Below, in pieces: positions 9,056 through 17,835 of a stretch of 64,000 bases of DNA. A program made the translations under genes and the position numbers. Origin of the DNA: Scatosoma sp045613545. Its GTDB lineage: Bacteria > Bacillota > Clostridia > Christensenellales > Borkfalkiaceae. The notes under the pieces are model-generated. The model was not told where the DNA came from. It ran no database searches and saw only the letters and a list, made by a program, of their open reading frames with translations. The stretch covers positions 108,321 through 172,320 of the forward strand of contig JAZLBD010000006.1 in NCBI GenBank assembly GCA_045613545.1. The letters run 5' to 3'. Positions within the stretch are counted from its first letter, which is position 1. Every line of letters starts with the position of its first letter.

Positions 9056-10018
9056 TTACTGCTTTTCCACGTATAAGCGGTAGTAGTTATCCTTGCGCTC
9101 CACTTCTTCCATCGCAAGCTCCATCAATTTTTTACCGCCCTCTTGATCGCGCTTTGCCATCGAGGGGGTGAAATTTTCTTTCGCGCGCAAGATACGATCG
9201 TAAAAGCAAGTTTTTTTCGCGTATTTCCAAAAAATTTCGCCGTTTATGATATCGTCGTAGTGCCACGGTTTTTCCGCTAAATTATAGTGCATAATTTTCG
9301 GCGGATTTTTTTGCGTTCCGCTGATCGGCATTTGATTCCATTCGAGCGGGAAATAATACACCCTATCCTTGCAGATGACGTTGAGACAGTCTTGATCGGG
9401 CGCCACGCGGAAAGGATACCCTGAAAGCTTGGAATAAAACGCTTGATAGAAATTTTCCTCGCGCAACTTTTTCAGGTTCATCAAAATGACCCCCGAATTG
9501 AAATAGCGTTCCGGCTCGATTCCGAGCGCCTCTTTCGTATAACGGCGGAAACATTCGAACGCAGACACCACTTGATCGGTAATCGCGCCGATTAAGTTGT
9601 CGCCAAGATCAACGCTGTAAAATTCCGATATATCGCCTAAAACAACGGTGTCGCTATCTAAATAAACAGCCTTGTCGTATTCGGGGAACATATTCACGAT
9701 AAACAGACGATAGTAAATCGCGCTCGTGTAATAATCGCGCAAGCACAAGAACTTCTCGATCTCTTTCATCTTTTCCGCAACGTCGACGAAGAAGATTTGG
9801 AAATCCTCCTCCGCGTACGACATCAGTCGCTCCGCGTCTTCGCCGTTTAACCCCGAATGCATCACGTGGATTTTATATTGAAATTTTTGGGAGCGATTTT
9901 TTTTGAGCGAAGAAATCGCCACCGTCAAAAAGGGCAAATAGATATCGTCGGCCGCAAAAAACACGGGCACGACTTTTTTATTCGTTTGATTCAGTTTATT
10001 CGACCTTTTCGTTTGCAT
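9056..10018 (-). CDS. Glycosyltransferase family 8 protein
   Basis: The 320-residue protein has a GT-A fold of family GT8 (LPS/galactosyltransferase type). Visible are the nucleotide-sugar binding start VPVFFAADDIYLPFL, the DXD metal motif in VYLDSDTVVLGDI near 120, the RYFNSGVILMNL block near 170 and the terminal IMHYNLAEKPWHY histidine block near 240. It likely transfers a hexose from UDP-sugar to an envelope acceptor. The start at 10018 follows GAGG by eight bases; an upstream ATG at 10126 also has a GAGGGG and would add 36 residues, so the start is uncertain. It is first in a three-gene operon with two acyltransferases. Confidence 0.87.
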   Translation of the reverse strand: MQTKRSNKLNQTNKKVVPVFFAADDIYLPFLTVAISSLKKNRSQKFQYKIHVMHSGLNGEDAERLMSYAEEDFQIFFVDVAEKMKEIEKFLCLRDYYTSAIYYRLFIVNMFPEYDKAVYLDSDTVVLGDISEFYSVDLGDNLIGAITDQVVSAFECFRRYTKEALGIEPERYFNSGVILMNLKKLREENFYQAFYSKLSGYPFRVAPDQDCLNVICKDRVYYFPLEWNQMPISGTQKNPPKIMHYNLAEKPWHYDDIINGEIFWKYAKKTCFYDRILRAKENFTPSMAKRDQEGGKKLMELAMEEVERKDNYYRLYVEKQ

Positions 10019-10171
10019 CTTTTTTTCCTCTTTCCCTTCAATCGACAATCCGCGACAAGAATAGGATACGCGCTCCTCTCCCGAAACGCTCGCCGTCGAT
10101 TGCGCAAATAAATAATTCGTTTCCATGCGATAACCCCTCAAAAGGAATTTTTTCCCTTTTCGTCCTTTCAA

Positions 10172-10477
10172 AAAAGTTATCTATATTTTATCTGTTTTCT
10201 TTATTTTTTTCAAGCTTTTGAACGCTTTTTTCGTCTATTCGTCCAAAAAACCAATCTATCCGTAAAAGACCCGAATTCTACTCTCGCTTCCGTTCTTCCC
10301 CCCGTTTTAACTATCGCTTGCGCGTTCGCTCTTCTTGCTTAAAACGCGGGTTTTTTCGTTTTTTTGCTTAAAAAACGCCGTTTTTTACCGCTTTTTTAAT
10401 GAAATTCCTCATTTTCTTTTTTATTCGATTATACTCTTCTCTATCGCGTTTTTTTCTTCGAGTAGAGAAAAAACGGG
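10172..10477. other. AT-rich intergenic region upstream of the GT8 operon
   Basis: No convincing gene is present. The left end holds the GT8 promoter. Two similar units, GCTTAAAACGCGGGTTTTTT (10337-10356) and GCTTAAAAAACGCCGTTTTTT-like (10366-10386), lie in tandem, each a short weak palindrome. A 60-codon open frame at 10399-10581 has no binding site and runs into dtd on the other strand. Confidence 0.6.
10185..10213 (-). promoter_or_regulatory. Promoter of the GT8-PlsC-CrtO-like operon
   Basis: TTGAAA and TAAAAT are exactly 17 bp apart on the minus strand. Transcription would start near 10178, 52 bases before the ATG at 10126 and 160 before the ATG at 10018. Confidence 0.75.
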
Positions 10478-10507
10478 GAAACTCTACCGCCAGTAGAGTT
10501 TCTTTTT
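10478..10507 (-). terminator. Terminator downstream of dtd (bidirectional)
   Basis: A perfect 10-bp stem, GAAACTCTAC / GTAGAGTTTC, encloses a five-base loop. On the minus strand it is followed by CCCCG and six T; on the plus strand by five T. It lies 36 bp after the dtd stop. Confidence 0.75.
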
Positions 10508-10542
10508 GTCTTAATTTGAAAAAAAGGAAAGAAAATCTTACT

Positions 10543-10980
10543 CTACGCTTCCAGCAAAATCGTGACGGGTCCGTCGTTTAATTGCTCGATTTTCATATCC
10601 GCTCCAAAAATTCCCGTCTTAAGAGGAACACCGTTTTCTTTGCATTTCTCGGCGGTATAAAGATATAGCGGTTCGGCTTTTTCCGGACGTTCGGCTAGAG
10701 TAAAGCTCGGACGGTTTCCGTGCGAAGCGTCGCCGTAGAGGGTGAATTGCGACACGAGTAAAATTTCTCCGCTCACGTCTTTCACCGATACATTCATTTT
10801 TCCGTTTTCGTCTTCAAAAATACGAAGATTGCAAATCTTTTTTGCAACGTAGTCCGCTTTTTTCTCGTCGTCTCCCATCGTAATGCCTAAAAAGACGACG
10901 AGTCCGAATCCTATTTCCGACACCTTTTTTCCGTCCACCGATAAGGTGGCGTTTTTCACTCTTTGTACGACTGCGCGCAT
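10543..10980 (-). CDS. dtd: D-aminoacyl-tRNA deacylase
   Basis: The 145-residue protein matches Dtd in length and motifs: the start MRAVVQRV, the catalytic-pocket segment LVSQFTLYGD near residue 80 and the C-terminal NDGPVTI block near 136. The enzyme hydrolyses D-amino acids, and glycine mischarged on tRNA-Ala, from tRNA in the cytoplasm. AGGAG lies six bases before the ATG. It is the last gene of the run that begins at truB, though a hairpin between efp and dtd may lower its expression. Confidence 0.96.
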   Translation of the reverse strand: MRAVVQRVKNATLSVDGKKVSEIGFGLVVFLGITMGDDEKKADYVAKKICNLRIFEDENGKMNVSVKDVSGEILLVSQFTLYGDASHGNRPSFTLAERPEKAEPLYLYTAEKCKENGVPLKTGIFGADMKIEQLNDGPVTILLEA

Positions 10981-11003
10981 GATTCACTCCTAAAATGCAA
11001 CAA

Positions 11004-11031
11004 AATGCAGGATTTCATTCAATCCTGCATT
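11004..11031 (-). terminator. Hairpin between efp and dtd, weak terminator or processing site
   Basis: AATGCAGGAT and ATCCTGCATT form a 10-bp stem with an eight-base loop, 17 bp after the efp stop. Only four T follow on the minus strand, so read-through into dtd is likely. Confidence 0.6.
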
Positions 11032-11048
11032 CGTCGATGGTTTGCTTG

Positions 11049-11612
11049 TTAAACTCTGCTCATATATTCGCCCGTTCTCGTGTCGATACGGATCGTTTCG
11101 CCCTCTTCTACGAACATAGGAACTTGAATGGTTGCGCCCGTTTCTACCTTTGCGTTCTTCATTGCGTTGGTAGCCGTGTTGCCCTTTACGCCCGGTTCTG
11201 CTTCGATAACTTTCAGTTCCACGAAGTTTTCAGGTTCAACCGAGAACGCTTTTCCGTACAAAAATTTTACGGTGACCATATCGTTTTCCTTGATATATTT
11301 CAACGCTTCTTCCACTTGTTCGAACGTGAGCATTTCTTGATTGTATTCTTCGTCCATAAACACGTAGAATTCGCCGTCGTAGTAGGAATACGTCATCTTC
11401 TTCGTTTCCACTTGCGCCGTTTCGAGCTTCGTGGTAGGGTTGAACGTTTGATCGGACAAAACTTGTCCCGTCACAACGTTTTTAAGGGTCGTTCTAACGA
11501 ACGCAGCGCCCTTACCAGGTTTTACGTGTTGAAATTCCGTCACGGTGTAAACACCACTCTTGTATTCAAAGGTAACGCCCTTACGAATATCGCCTGCTAA
11601 AATTTGTGCCAT
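11049..11612 (-). CDS. efp: Elongation factor P
   Basis: The 187-residue protein has the three-domain EF-P layout: a KOW-like N-terminal domain and two OB folds, ending in ETIRIDTRTGEYMSRV. The modification-loop tip is HVKPGKGAAFVR, with Lys at the position modified in many bacteria. EF-P relieves ribosome stalling at polyproline. No EpmA/EpmB or YmfI gene is visible nearby. AAAGGAG lies nine bases before the ATG. It follows an M24 aminopeptidase, the common pepP/pepQ-efp pairing of Bacillota. Confidence 0.97.
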   Translation of the reverse strand: MAQILAGDIRKGVTFEYKSGVYTVTEFQHVKPGKGAAFVRTTLKNVVTGQVLSDQTFNPTTKLETAQVETKKMTYSYYDGEFYVFMDEEYNQEMLTFEQVEEALKYIKENDMVTVKFLYGKAFSVEPENFVELKVIEAEPGVKGNTATNAMKNAKVETGATIQVPMFVEEGETIRIDTRTGEYMSRV

Positions 11613-11645
11613 TGTAAATTTCTCCTTTTTTGGATGATTTATTTT

Positions 11646-12704
11646 TTATAAAATTACAAGATCGTGGCTCGTTTTCGTCATAAAACTTTCCACTTTTCCG
11701 TCTTTGAGTGTGACGGTATCCTCGATGCGAATACCGTATTTCCCCGCCTCGTACACGCCCGGTTCGTCCGAGAATACCATACCGTCTACAAGCACGTCCT
11801 CTCCGCCCGTACGAAGGGAGGGGAATTCGTGAATCTTGAGGCCTACGCCGTGTCCAAGAGAGTGGGTAAAGAGATTTGCGTATCCGTGCTTTTCAAGGAC
11901 GTCGCGCGCGATTTTATCCGCTTCGTGTCCCGTCATACCAGAGCGCAGATTGGCTTTCACCGCCTCGTGGGCTTCCAAAACCGCCCTATACGCTTTTTTG
12001 AACGTTTCGTGCTTTCCGTCGTCGCCGAATAGGAACGTTCTCGTAATATCCGAACAATAGCCGTCCACCTTGCACCCAAAGTCGATCAAAATCGCGTCGC
12101 CAAATTGGAGTTTGGTCGTACCCGTCACGTGGTGCGGAACGGACCCATGGGAGCCAAACGCCACGATCGTATCAAAGGACGGACCTTCCGCGCCGAGCAT
12201 ACGCATATTAAATTCGAGGTGCGCCGCAACTTCCGCTTCGGTCATACCCTCTTTGATTTGAGGCAAGAGTTTCAAAAACGCTTCTTCTGCAATCGCGCAA
12301 GCTTTTTTTATCGACGAGAGCTCCGTCTCGTTTTTCACTGCCATAAGTTTTTTGAGCGCAGGCATACAATCGACGAGCTCTACGCCCACTTCTTCGAGTT
12401 TTTTGTATTCGGGATAGCTCGTTTCCGCAAACGGAATCGCCACTTTTTTATACCCTTTCAAAAGAATACTGGGAATATTTTCACGGCTCAAAAGTTTGGG
12501 CTCTACTTCCGTGCCTGCAAACAATTTTTCCGCCGCCTCGAAATAACGTAAGTCGGTATATAAATAGGAACCGGTTTTATCGACGAGGACGTATCCCCCC
12601 TCCGTTAAAAATCCGGTTATGTAGCGTTTCAAATATTCACAAGTCGTGAAGACGGCATCCGCATCCACTTGCTCTAATACTCTTTTGCCGTTCGTTTCAA
12701 TCAT
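11646..12704 (-). CDS. M24B family Xaa-Pro aminopeptidase
   Basis: The 352-residue protein has an N-terminal creatinase-like domain (about 1-125) and a C-terminal pita-bread metallopeptidase domain. The dinuclear metal ligands are all visible: Asp in LIDFGCKVDGYCSDITRTF (two), His in HSLGHGVGL, Glu in SDEPGVYE and Glu in YGIRIEDTV. It removes N-terminal residues preceding proline in the cytoplasm. ATG at 12704 follows AGAGG by six bases; a longer frame upstream lacks a binding site. Short form as in Bacillus YqhT. It is located directly upstream of efp. Confidence 0.93.
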   Translation of the reverse strand: MIETNGKRVLEQVDADAVFTTCEYLKRYITGFLTEGGYVLVDKTGSYLYTDLRYFEAAEKLFAGTEVEPKLLSRENIPSILLKGYKKVAIPFAETSYPEYKKLEEVGVELVDCMPALKKLMAVKNETELSSIKKACAIAEEAFLKLLPQIKEGMTEAEVAAHLEFNMRMLGAEGPSFDTIVAFGSHGSVPHHVTGTTKLQFGDAILIDFGCKVDGYCSDITRTFLFGDDGKHETFKKAYRAVLEAHEAVKANLRSGMTGHEADKIARDVLEKHGYANLFTHSLGHGVGLKIHEFPSLRTGGEDVLVDGMVFSDEPGVYEAGKYGIRIEDTVTLKDGKVESFMTKTSHDLVIL

Positions 12705-12776
12705 ACTAAACCTCTTTCTTATATTGTAGCAAAAAAAATTGCTTTCGTCAACTATCAAAATCGTTGCTTTTATAAA

Positions 12777-13625
12777 TTATCGCAAATTATCGTAAATTTT
12801 TTTCATTTCCATTGCTTCTTCCGCTTGTTTTCCCGCAGATTCGCTGACGATATACGGCTCTAACCCCAAATCCTTGAGGGCGATAGCCAACGGTTCAAAT
12901 TCGGGACCGTAAACGGTATCCTCGAACGTCAAATGCTTTATTTCCCCTTTTTTGGAGTACATAATCTTGGAAAAATGGGCGTGGAAATGCTTCATTTTGT
13001 CAAAGCCGAGTCTTTCTATCATATACGAAAGTCGCTGTTTATAGTCCTCCGCCGTTTTAAGCGAGCCTTGTTCACGCGCGTTGATATGTCCGAAATCAAT
13101 GCAAGGCGTAAACACGGGATCAACGAGACAAAACTCCGTCACCTCTTCCACCGTGCCGATTTGCGCCTCTTTCCCCATCGTTTCAGGGCAGAAAATAAGG
13201 TCTTGCATATCGTTCATATAAATATAATCGCGCAAAATTTTCATTCGCTCGATGGTTTTTTCCACCGCATCGAAGCGACTTGCTTTGCCTTGCGCCGCAG
13301 GATGAAACACCACGCGCTTTCCGCCCATAAGCTTGACCATTTTACCGCTATCTAATACGTAACCGTACGATTTTCCCGCCATTTCGTCGTCGGGATTCGC
13401 GAAATTGATAAAGTAGGGAGCGTGTACGGAAAGTTCTATCCCCTCTTTTGCAAACGCATTTCCGATCGAGATCGCCTTATCCTCCGTCATACGAACACCA
13501 CGTCCGAACGAATATTCAAAACAGTCGAGTCCACGTTCTTTCACGTACTTTGCCGCCTCTTCCGTTTTGGAATACCCCTCTTCGAAAAAACTTTCGCTAT
13601 TTCCACTCGGTCCAAATTTAATCAT
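12777..13625 (-). CDS. nfo: Endonuclease IV-like TIM-barrel protein
   Basis: The 282-residue protein is an AP endonuclease family 2 TIM barrel. The zinc ligand set can be followed in order: His in SVHAPYF, His in VVFHPAA, Glu in FCPETMG, Asp and His in CIDFGHINA, His in HFHAHFSK and Glu in VSESAG. Endonuclease IV cleaves DNA 5' to abasic sites. Length and ligands match Nfo. It sits between ribF and pepP, in the same direction, with GAGG eight bases before the ATG. A sugar-isomerase-like member of the fold is less likely because the full zinc set is present. Confidence 0.88.
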   Translation of the reverse strand: MIKFGPSGNSESFFEEGYSKTEEAAKYVKERGLDCFEYSFGRGVRMTEDKAISIGNAFAKEGIELSVHAPYFINFANPDDEMAGKSYGYVLDSGKMVKLMGGKRVVFHPAAQGKASRFDAVEKTIERMKILRDYIYMNDMQDLIFCPETMGKEAQIGTVEEVTEFCLVDPVFTPCIDFGHINAREQGSLKTAEDYKQRLSYMIERLGFDKMKHFHAHFSKIMYSKKGEIKHLTFEDTVYGPEFEPLAIALKDLGLEPYIVSESAGKQAEEAMEMKKIYDNLR

Positions 13626-13658
13626 CGCTTTTTCCTCAAAATATTTGATCTATTTCTT

Positions 13659-14528
13659 TCATTTTTTGATAAATTCTCTTATCTTTTTTAGATCGCTGAA
13701 AAGTTGGTCTTTTAGTTCTTCTGCGCCTGAAAACTTCTTAATTTCCCGTAAAAACCTTAAAAACCGAACGTTGAGTTCTTTGCCGTATAAATCCCCCGAA
13801 AAGCCGTCTAAATACGTTTCCGTCACTACCTCGTCGTTATCGAACGTAGGGCGAGAGCCGAAATTCGTAATCCCTTTATACCGCTTTCCGTCCAAAAAAA
13901 CTTCCGTTTCATACACCCCGTAAGGCAAAGGAAATTTACCTTTTGGATAAGCGATATTCGCCGTGGGGAAGCCGAGTTTTCTTCCTACTTTTCGATCGGG
14001 TTTGACCATACCTATCATAAAAAACGGCTCGCCTAAAAATTGGTTCGCTTTTGCTAAATTTTTCTCCTCGAGCGCCTTTTTCACGAGCCGTGCACTCACC
14101 TTTTCATCGTCTAAAGTCAAAAGCGGTTCTACAAGCGTGGAGATTTGCATCTCCCTTATCGTTTGCGGATTACCCAAAGCGTCTTTCCCAAAACGGAAAT
14201 CCTCGCCACAAACGGCGTATTTAGGGTTTACCACCGATATAATTTCGCTTAAAAATTCTTCCGCTGTTTTGTCTTTAATCGAGGGGAAATCGCACGTTAT
14301 CACGACGTCTATTCCCTGCGCGCGGAAAAGATACTCTCTCTCCCTTTCTGTGAATAAAGAAAGTCCTTTCCCTCCTATAATCGTCATAATGGCTATCGGC
14401 AAACCAAACCCCCTCGCCCTTTCGAGCAAGGTTTTGTGTCCGATATGGAAACCGTCAAACCCACCGAATAGCAGTACGCACGGGGTTTCAAGCTTTTGTT
14501 TTTTTTCGTTTAAGACGATTTTTAGCAT
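13659..14528 (-). CDS. ribF: Bifunctional riboflavin kinase/FAD synthetase
   Basis: The 289-residue protein joins an N-terminal FMN adenylyltransferase (nucleotidyltransferase HIGH-like motif in FGGFDGFHIGHKTLL, residues 21-35) to a C-terminal riboflavin kinase (KLGFPTANI near 182 and the TNFGSRPTF block). It converts riboflavin to FMN and FAD. Its start overlaps the truB end by seven bases, the conserved truB-ribF order. No riboflavin synthesis genes are in the window, so riboflavin may be imported. Confidence 0.95.
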   Translation of the reverse strand: MLKIVLNEKKQKLETPCVLLFGGFDGFHIGHKTLLERARGFGLPIAIMTIIGGKGLSLFTEREREYLFRAQGIDVVITCDFPSIKDKTAEEFLSEIISVVNPKYAVCGEDFRFGKDALGNPQTIREMQISTLVEPLLTLDDEKVSARLVKKALEEKNLAKANQFLGEPFFMIGMVKPDRKVGRKLGFPTANIAYPKGKFPLPYGVYETEVFLDGKRYKGITNFGSRPTFDNDEVVTETYLDGFSGDLYGKELNVRFLRFLREIKKFSGAEELKDQLFSDLKKIREFIKK

Positions 14529-15385
14529 AATTTCGTTTTGATTTTTACTTGTCCTTTTTTCACTTCGGCAAGTCCGTAGAAAACGCCGTCTCGATAGATT
14601 TTATACCTGCCGTCCTCCCGTTCTATCCTTTGCGAAAGCCCGCAAAAAATCCGACTGTTCGAGGAAAAATCTAAACGCTCAAACGGTAAAACCGCCTCCG
14701 TGGGGAGAATATACTTTTCTATATTTTCTTCCGTAAGCTCGTCTAATTGTACGGCGTTTTGCAACGAGAAAATTCCACTCTTTTTTCGGATAAGCCCGCT
14801 CATAATCGCTTGCGTTTCCAAAAGTGTACCTAAATCCCTCGCAATCGAGCGAATGTACGTACCAGCACCGCAATCAATCGAAAAACGAAGCGTGTTTTCC
14901 CGCTCCCCTTTGCCGAGCAATCGAACGCTGTCTATCGTCACTTTTTTGGGGGAAAGTTCGAACTCGATCCCTGCCCGAGCAAGGTCGTAGCCCCGTTTTC
15001 CATTCACACTTTTCGCGCTATATTTGGGGGGCATTTGCATTACGTCCCCTTCCAACTTAGTAAGTACGCTTTCCACTTCCTCCGCACTTGGTATTCTGCC
15101 ACCGACAACGACCTCTCCCGTCGTATCGAGCGTGTCGGAGGTTGCGCCGAATAAAAATTCGGCGATATACCTCTTTTTCTTTCCCAAGAAATAATCAAAC
15201 AGTCTCGTCGCTTTCCCTACGCCGACGGGCAAAACACCGCTCGCCATCGGATCGAGCGTACCCATATGCCCGCACGGTTGCCCCGTCAAACGCTTGATTT
15301 TATTCACGACGAACGACGAGGTCACTCCGGACGGTTTATCTACGTTGACAAACCCAAAGGTTTCTATCTTTTTCTCGTATTTCAT
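14522..15385 (-). CDS. truB: tRNA pseudouridine(55) synthase
   Basis: The 287-residue protein carries the TruB catalytic motif GHMGTLDPMASGVLPVG (aspartate near residue 45) and the uracil-pocket blocks PKYSAKSVNG and AGTYIRSIARDLG. It makes pseudouridine 55 in the T loop of tRNAs. The C-terminal PUA-like tail is short. The gene starts two bases after the pheT stop, so it probably uses pheST transcripts, and overlaps ribF. Confidence 0.95.
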   Translation of the reverse strand: MKYEKKIETFGFVNVDKPSGVTSSFVVNKIKRLTGQPCGHMGTLDPMASGVLPVGVGKATRLFDYFLGKKKRYIAEFLFGATSDTLDTTGEVVVGGRIPSAEEVESVLTKLEGDVMQMPPKYSAKSVNGKRGYDLARAGIEFELSPKKVTIDSVRLLGKGERENTLRFSIDCGAGTYIRSIARDLGTLLETQAIMSGLIRKKSGIFSLQNAVQLDELTEENIEKYILPTEAVLPFERLDFSSNSRIFCGLSQRIEREDGRYKIYRDGVFYGLAEVKKGQVKIKTKLC

Positions 15386-15387
15386 CG

Positions 15388-17817
15388 TTATCGAAGCTCA
15401 ATGCCGAGCTTGTTTTTCAAGTTGCCCAAGATCTTCTTGACGAACCCGTCGAGTCCCTCGGGCGTGAATCCCTTTTCCGCCGTCGAGTCGGGCGTAAACG
15501 TGAGGGTATACGCCATACTCTTCTTCCCCTTGGGGATTTGACCGCCACGATAAACGTCGAAAAGATGTGCTTTTGTCACGTATTTACAGGAATGTAAAAG
15601 GGCGTTCTCCACCTCTTCGCTCGTATATTTTTCGTCCACCAAGAGGGCAAGATCGCGTTTGACGGCAGGGAATTTCGGCAAGTTTTGGAAGTGAACGCCG
15701 TTATCGGCAATCGCCATGATTTTTTCCAAATTCAGTTCGCCGAGCACCACTTTTTTATCGAGGCCGAGCGAAAGCGCGATCGCAGGATCGAGTTCCCCTA
15801 AATAACCGACGGACTCCTCGCCGAGAGTAATTTCCGCAGACACACCGGGGTGCAAGAACGATTTCTTCGCGCGAACGTATTTTACGCGCACGTGGAAATG
15901 CTCCATAATCTCTTCCACCGTCCCTTTCAAATCAAAGAAATCCACCGACCCCCACAAGCCGAGCACCAAACGCTTTTCCTCTTTGGGCTGGGTTGCAACG
16001 GGCAGTTCGCTAGCGTTGAACACGTTTGCAATTTCAAACTCTCTCCCCTCGTCGTTCCCTCTACGGATATTTCTTACCGCGTTTTGGAGCATAGACGGAG
16101 CGAGGAAAGTGCGCATGAGCGACAACTCCTCGCTGATCGGATTGAGTACTTTAATCGCCTTTCTTTCTTCCGCGTCTTGGGGCAATTTCATCAAATCGAA
16201 ATCTTTGGGGGAATAGAACGAATAGTTGTAAGCCTCCAAATACCCTTGCGTCACGAGGCGCGCCCTAAGGTCGTTTTCCTTGCGTTGCTCTTCGGTAAGA
16301 CCACCGCCCGTCACCGTCGCTTTTTCGAGGAAAGTCGGAACGATCTTGTCGTATCCGTACATACGGATAATCTCTTCAGCAAGGTCGGGAAAACCCTCCA
16401 CGTCTTCGCGATAGCCGGGGATTTCCACCGTCAATTCGTCGTCGCAAACCACGGGCGAGAATTCAAGACGGGTTAAAATGGAAACCACTTCTTCTTTCGG
16501 GACTTCTATCCCTAAAAGCGCGTTAATTTTAGAAAGACTTGCGGTAAGTTTTCTCTTTTCAAGAGAGATAGCGCATTCGTCCGCTTGCATATCGGTGACC
16601 GTCCCTACGCCGAGCTCCTCGATAAGAAACAACGCTCTTGCCATACCGCGCCCTACCGTGTATGCGTCCACACCCTTTTCAAAGCGGGAAGAAGAATCGG
16701 AGCTTTGTCCAAGGGCGCGGGAGGTTTTTCGAACGCTATCGCGCGCAAATTTCGCCGCCTCGAAATATACCTCTTTCGTCGTTTCCTTAATCTCGCTGTT
16801 TTTACCGCCCATAATCCCTGCAAGCGCAACCGGTCTATCCCCATCGCAAACGACGAGATTTTCGCTCGTTAAAGCAAATTCCTTATCGTCGAGCGTCGTA
16901 ATTTTTTCGCCGTCCTTGGCTCTTCTTACCACGATTTTCTTGCCTTGCAAGTCCTCGTAATCAAACGCGTGCATCGGTTGTCCCATTTCCAAAAGCACGA
17001 AATTGGTGATATCGACGATCGGAGAAATGGAACGAATTCCGCAAAGCGCCAAGCGTTTCCGCATCCAAGTAGGCGTTTTTCCGTGAATATTTTCCACGAA
17101 ATGTCCGACGTAGCGAGGACAAAGATCGCTATCTTGAACCTCCACCGTCACTTCTTTGGCGGTTGTTTTCCGTTCGGTATACGTATAGTTCGGTTCGCGA
17201 AGCGGTTTTTTGAGGACTGCCGCCACTTCCCTTGCGATCCCTAAAACGCTTTGGCAGTCGGGACGGTTCGCCGTAATGAACACGTCGAAAAGCCAGTCGT
17301 CGAGTCCCACCACCTTTTTAATATCCGTGCCGAGGGGGACGTCCTTTTCTAAATCGAGCAAGCCGTCCACTTCCGCGCCCGCGTAGTAATCGTCGTTAAT
17401 GCCGAGTTCTTCGCCCGAGCAAAGCATCCCCAGCGACTCCACGCCACGCAGTTTTCCCTTTTTAATCTTTTTGATAAAAATCCCCTTTTCGTTTTGCGCT
17501 GGATTCGTTTCGCAAACGGTGGAATTATCGAGCGCGACGGGAGTTTTCATGCCCACGTACACGTTGGGCGCGCCCGTCACGATTTGAATCTCTCTGCCGT
17601 ATTCTTCTCCACAGTCGATCACGCAAATTTGCATATGGTCGCTATCGGGGTGGGGAGCTAACGATTTCACTTCGCCGACCACCACGCGATGGATTTTTTC
17701 GCCGAGGTAGGAAAGCTCTTCCACTTCAAACCCGCAGGAGAACAATTTTTCCGCAAGTTCCTCCGCCGAAACGTCGATATCTACGTAATCTTTTAACCAA
17801 CTGAAAGGTACTTTCAT
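15388..17817 (-). CDS. pheT: Phenylalanine-tRNA ligase beta subunit
   Basis: The 809-residue beta chain has the complete domain order: N-terminal EMAP-like tRNA-binding domain (about 40-150), B3/B4 editing domain, B5 domain (MYGYDKIVPTFLEKATV near 483), catalytic-like core and the C-terminal ferredoxin-fold anticodon-binding domain (last 95 residues). With PheS it forms the alpha2-beta2 enzyme that charges tRNA-Phe and edits Tyr-tRNA-Phe. AAGGAGG precedes the ATG; the gene starts 18 bp after pheS. Confidence 0.97.
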   Translation of the reverse strand: MKVPFSWLKDYVDIDVSAEELAEKLFSCGFEVEELSYLGEKIHRVVVGEVKSLAPHPDSDHMQICVIDCGEEYGREIQIVTGAPNVYVGMKTPVALDNSTVCETNPAQNEKGIFIKKIKKGKLRGVESLGMLCSGEELGINDDYYAGAEVDGLLDLEKDVPLGTDIKKVVGLDDWLFDVFITANRPDCQSVLGIAREVAAVLKKPLREPNYTYTERKTTAKEVTVEVQDSDLCPRYVGHFVENIHGKTPTWMRKRLALCGIRSISPIVDITNFVLLEMGQPMHAFDYEDLQGKKIVVRRAKDGEKITTLDDKEFALTSENLVVCDGDRPVALAGIMGGKNSEIKETTKEVYFEAAKFARDSVRKTSRALGQSSDSSSRFEKGVDAYTVGRGMARALFLIEELGVGTVTDMQADECAISLEKRKLTASLSKINALLGIEVPKEEVVSILTRLEFSPVVCDDELTVEIPGYREDVEGFPDLAEEIIRMYGYDKIVPTFLEKATVTGGGLTEEQRKENDLRARLVTQGYLEAYNYSFYSPKDFDLMKLPQDAEERKAIKVLNPISEELSLMRTFLAPSMLQNAVRNIRRGNDEGREFEIANVFNASELPVATQPKEEKRLVLGLWGSVDFFDLKGTVEEIMEHFHVRVKYVRAKKSFLHPGVSAEITLGEESVGYLGELDPAIALSLGLDKKVVLGELNLEKIMAIADNGVHFQNLPKFPAVKRDLALLVDEKYTSEEVENALLHSCKYVTKAHLFDVYRGGQIPKGKKSMAYTLTFTPDSTAEKGFTPEGLDGFVKKILGNLKNKLGIELR

Positions 17818-17835
17818 GTTTCTTTCCTCCTTTCC

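Noticed and set aside
10019..10126. N-terminal extension of the GT8 protein from an ATG at 10126
   Set aside because: Kept only as an alternative: a GAGGGG is present, but the added 36 residues are not like GT8 starts and a good binding site precedes the ATG at 10018.
10399..10581. 60-codon open frame on the plus strand
   Set aside because: Phe/Lys-rich translation of AT-rich spacer, no binding site, overlaps the dtd terminator.
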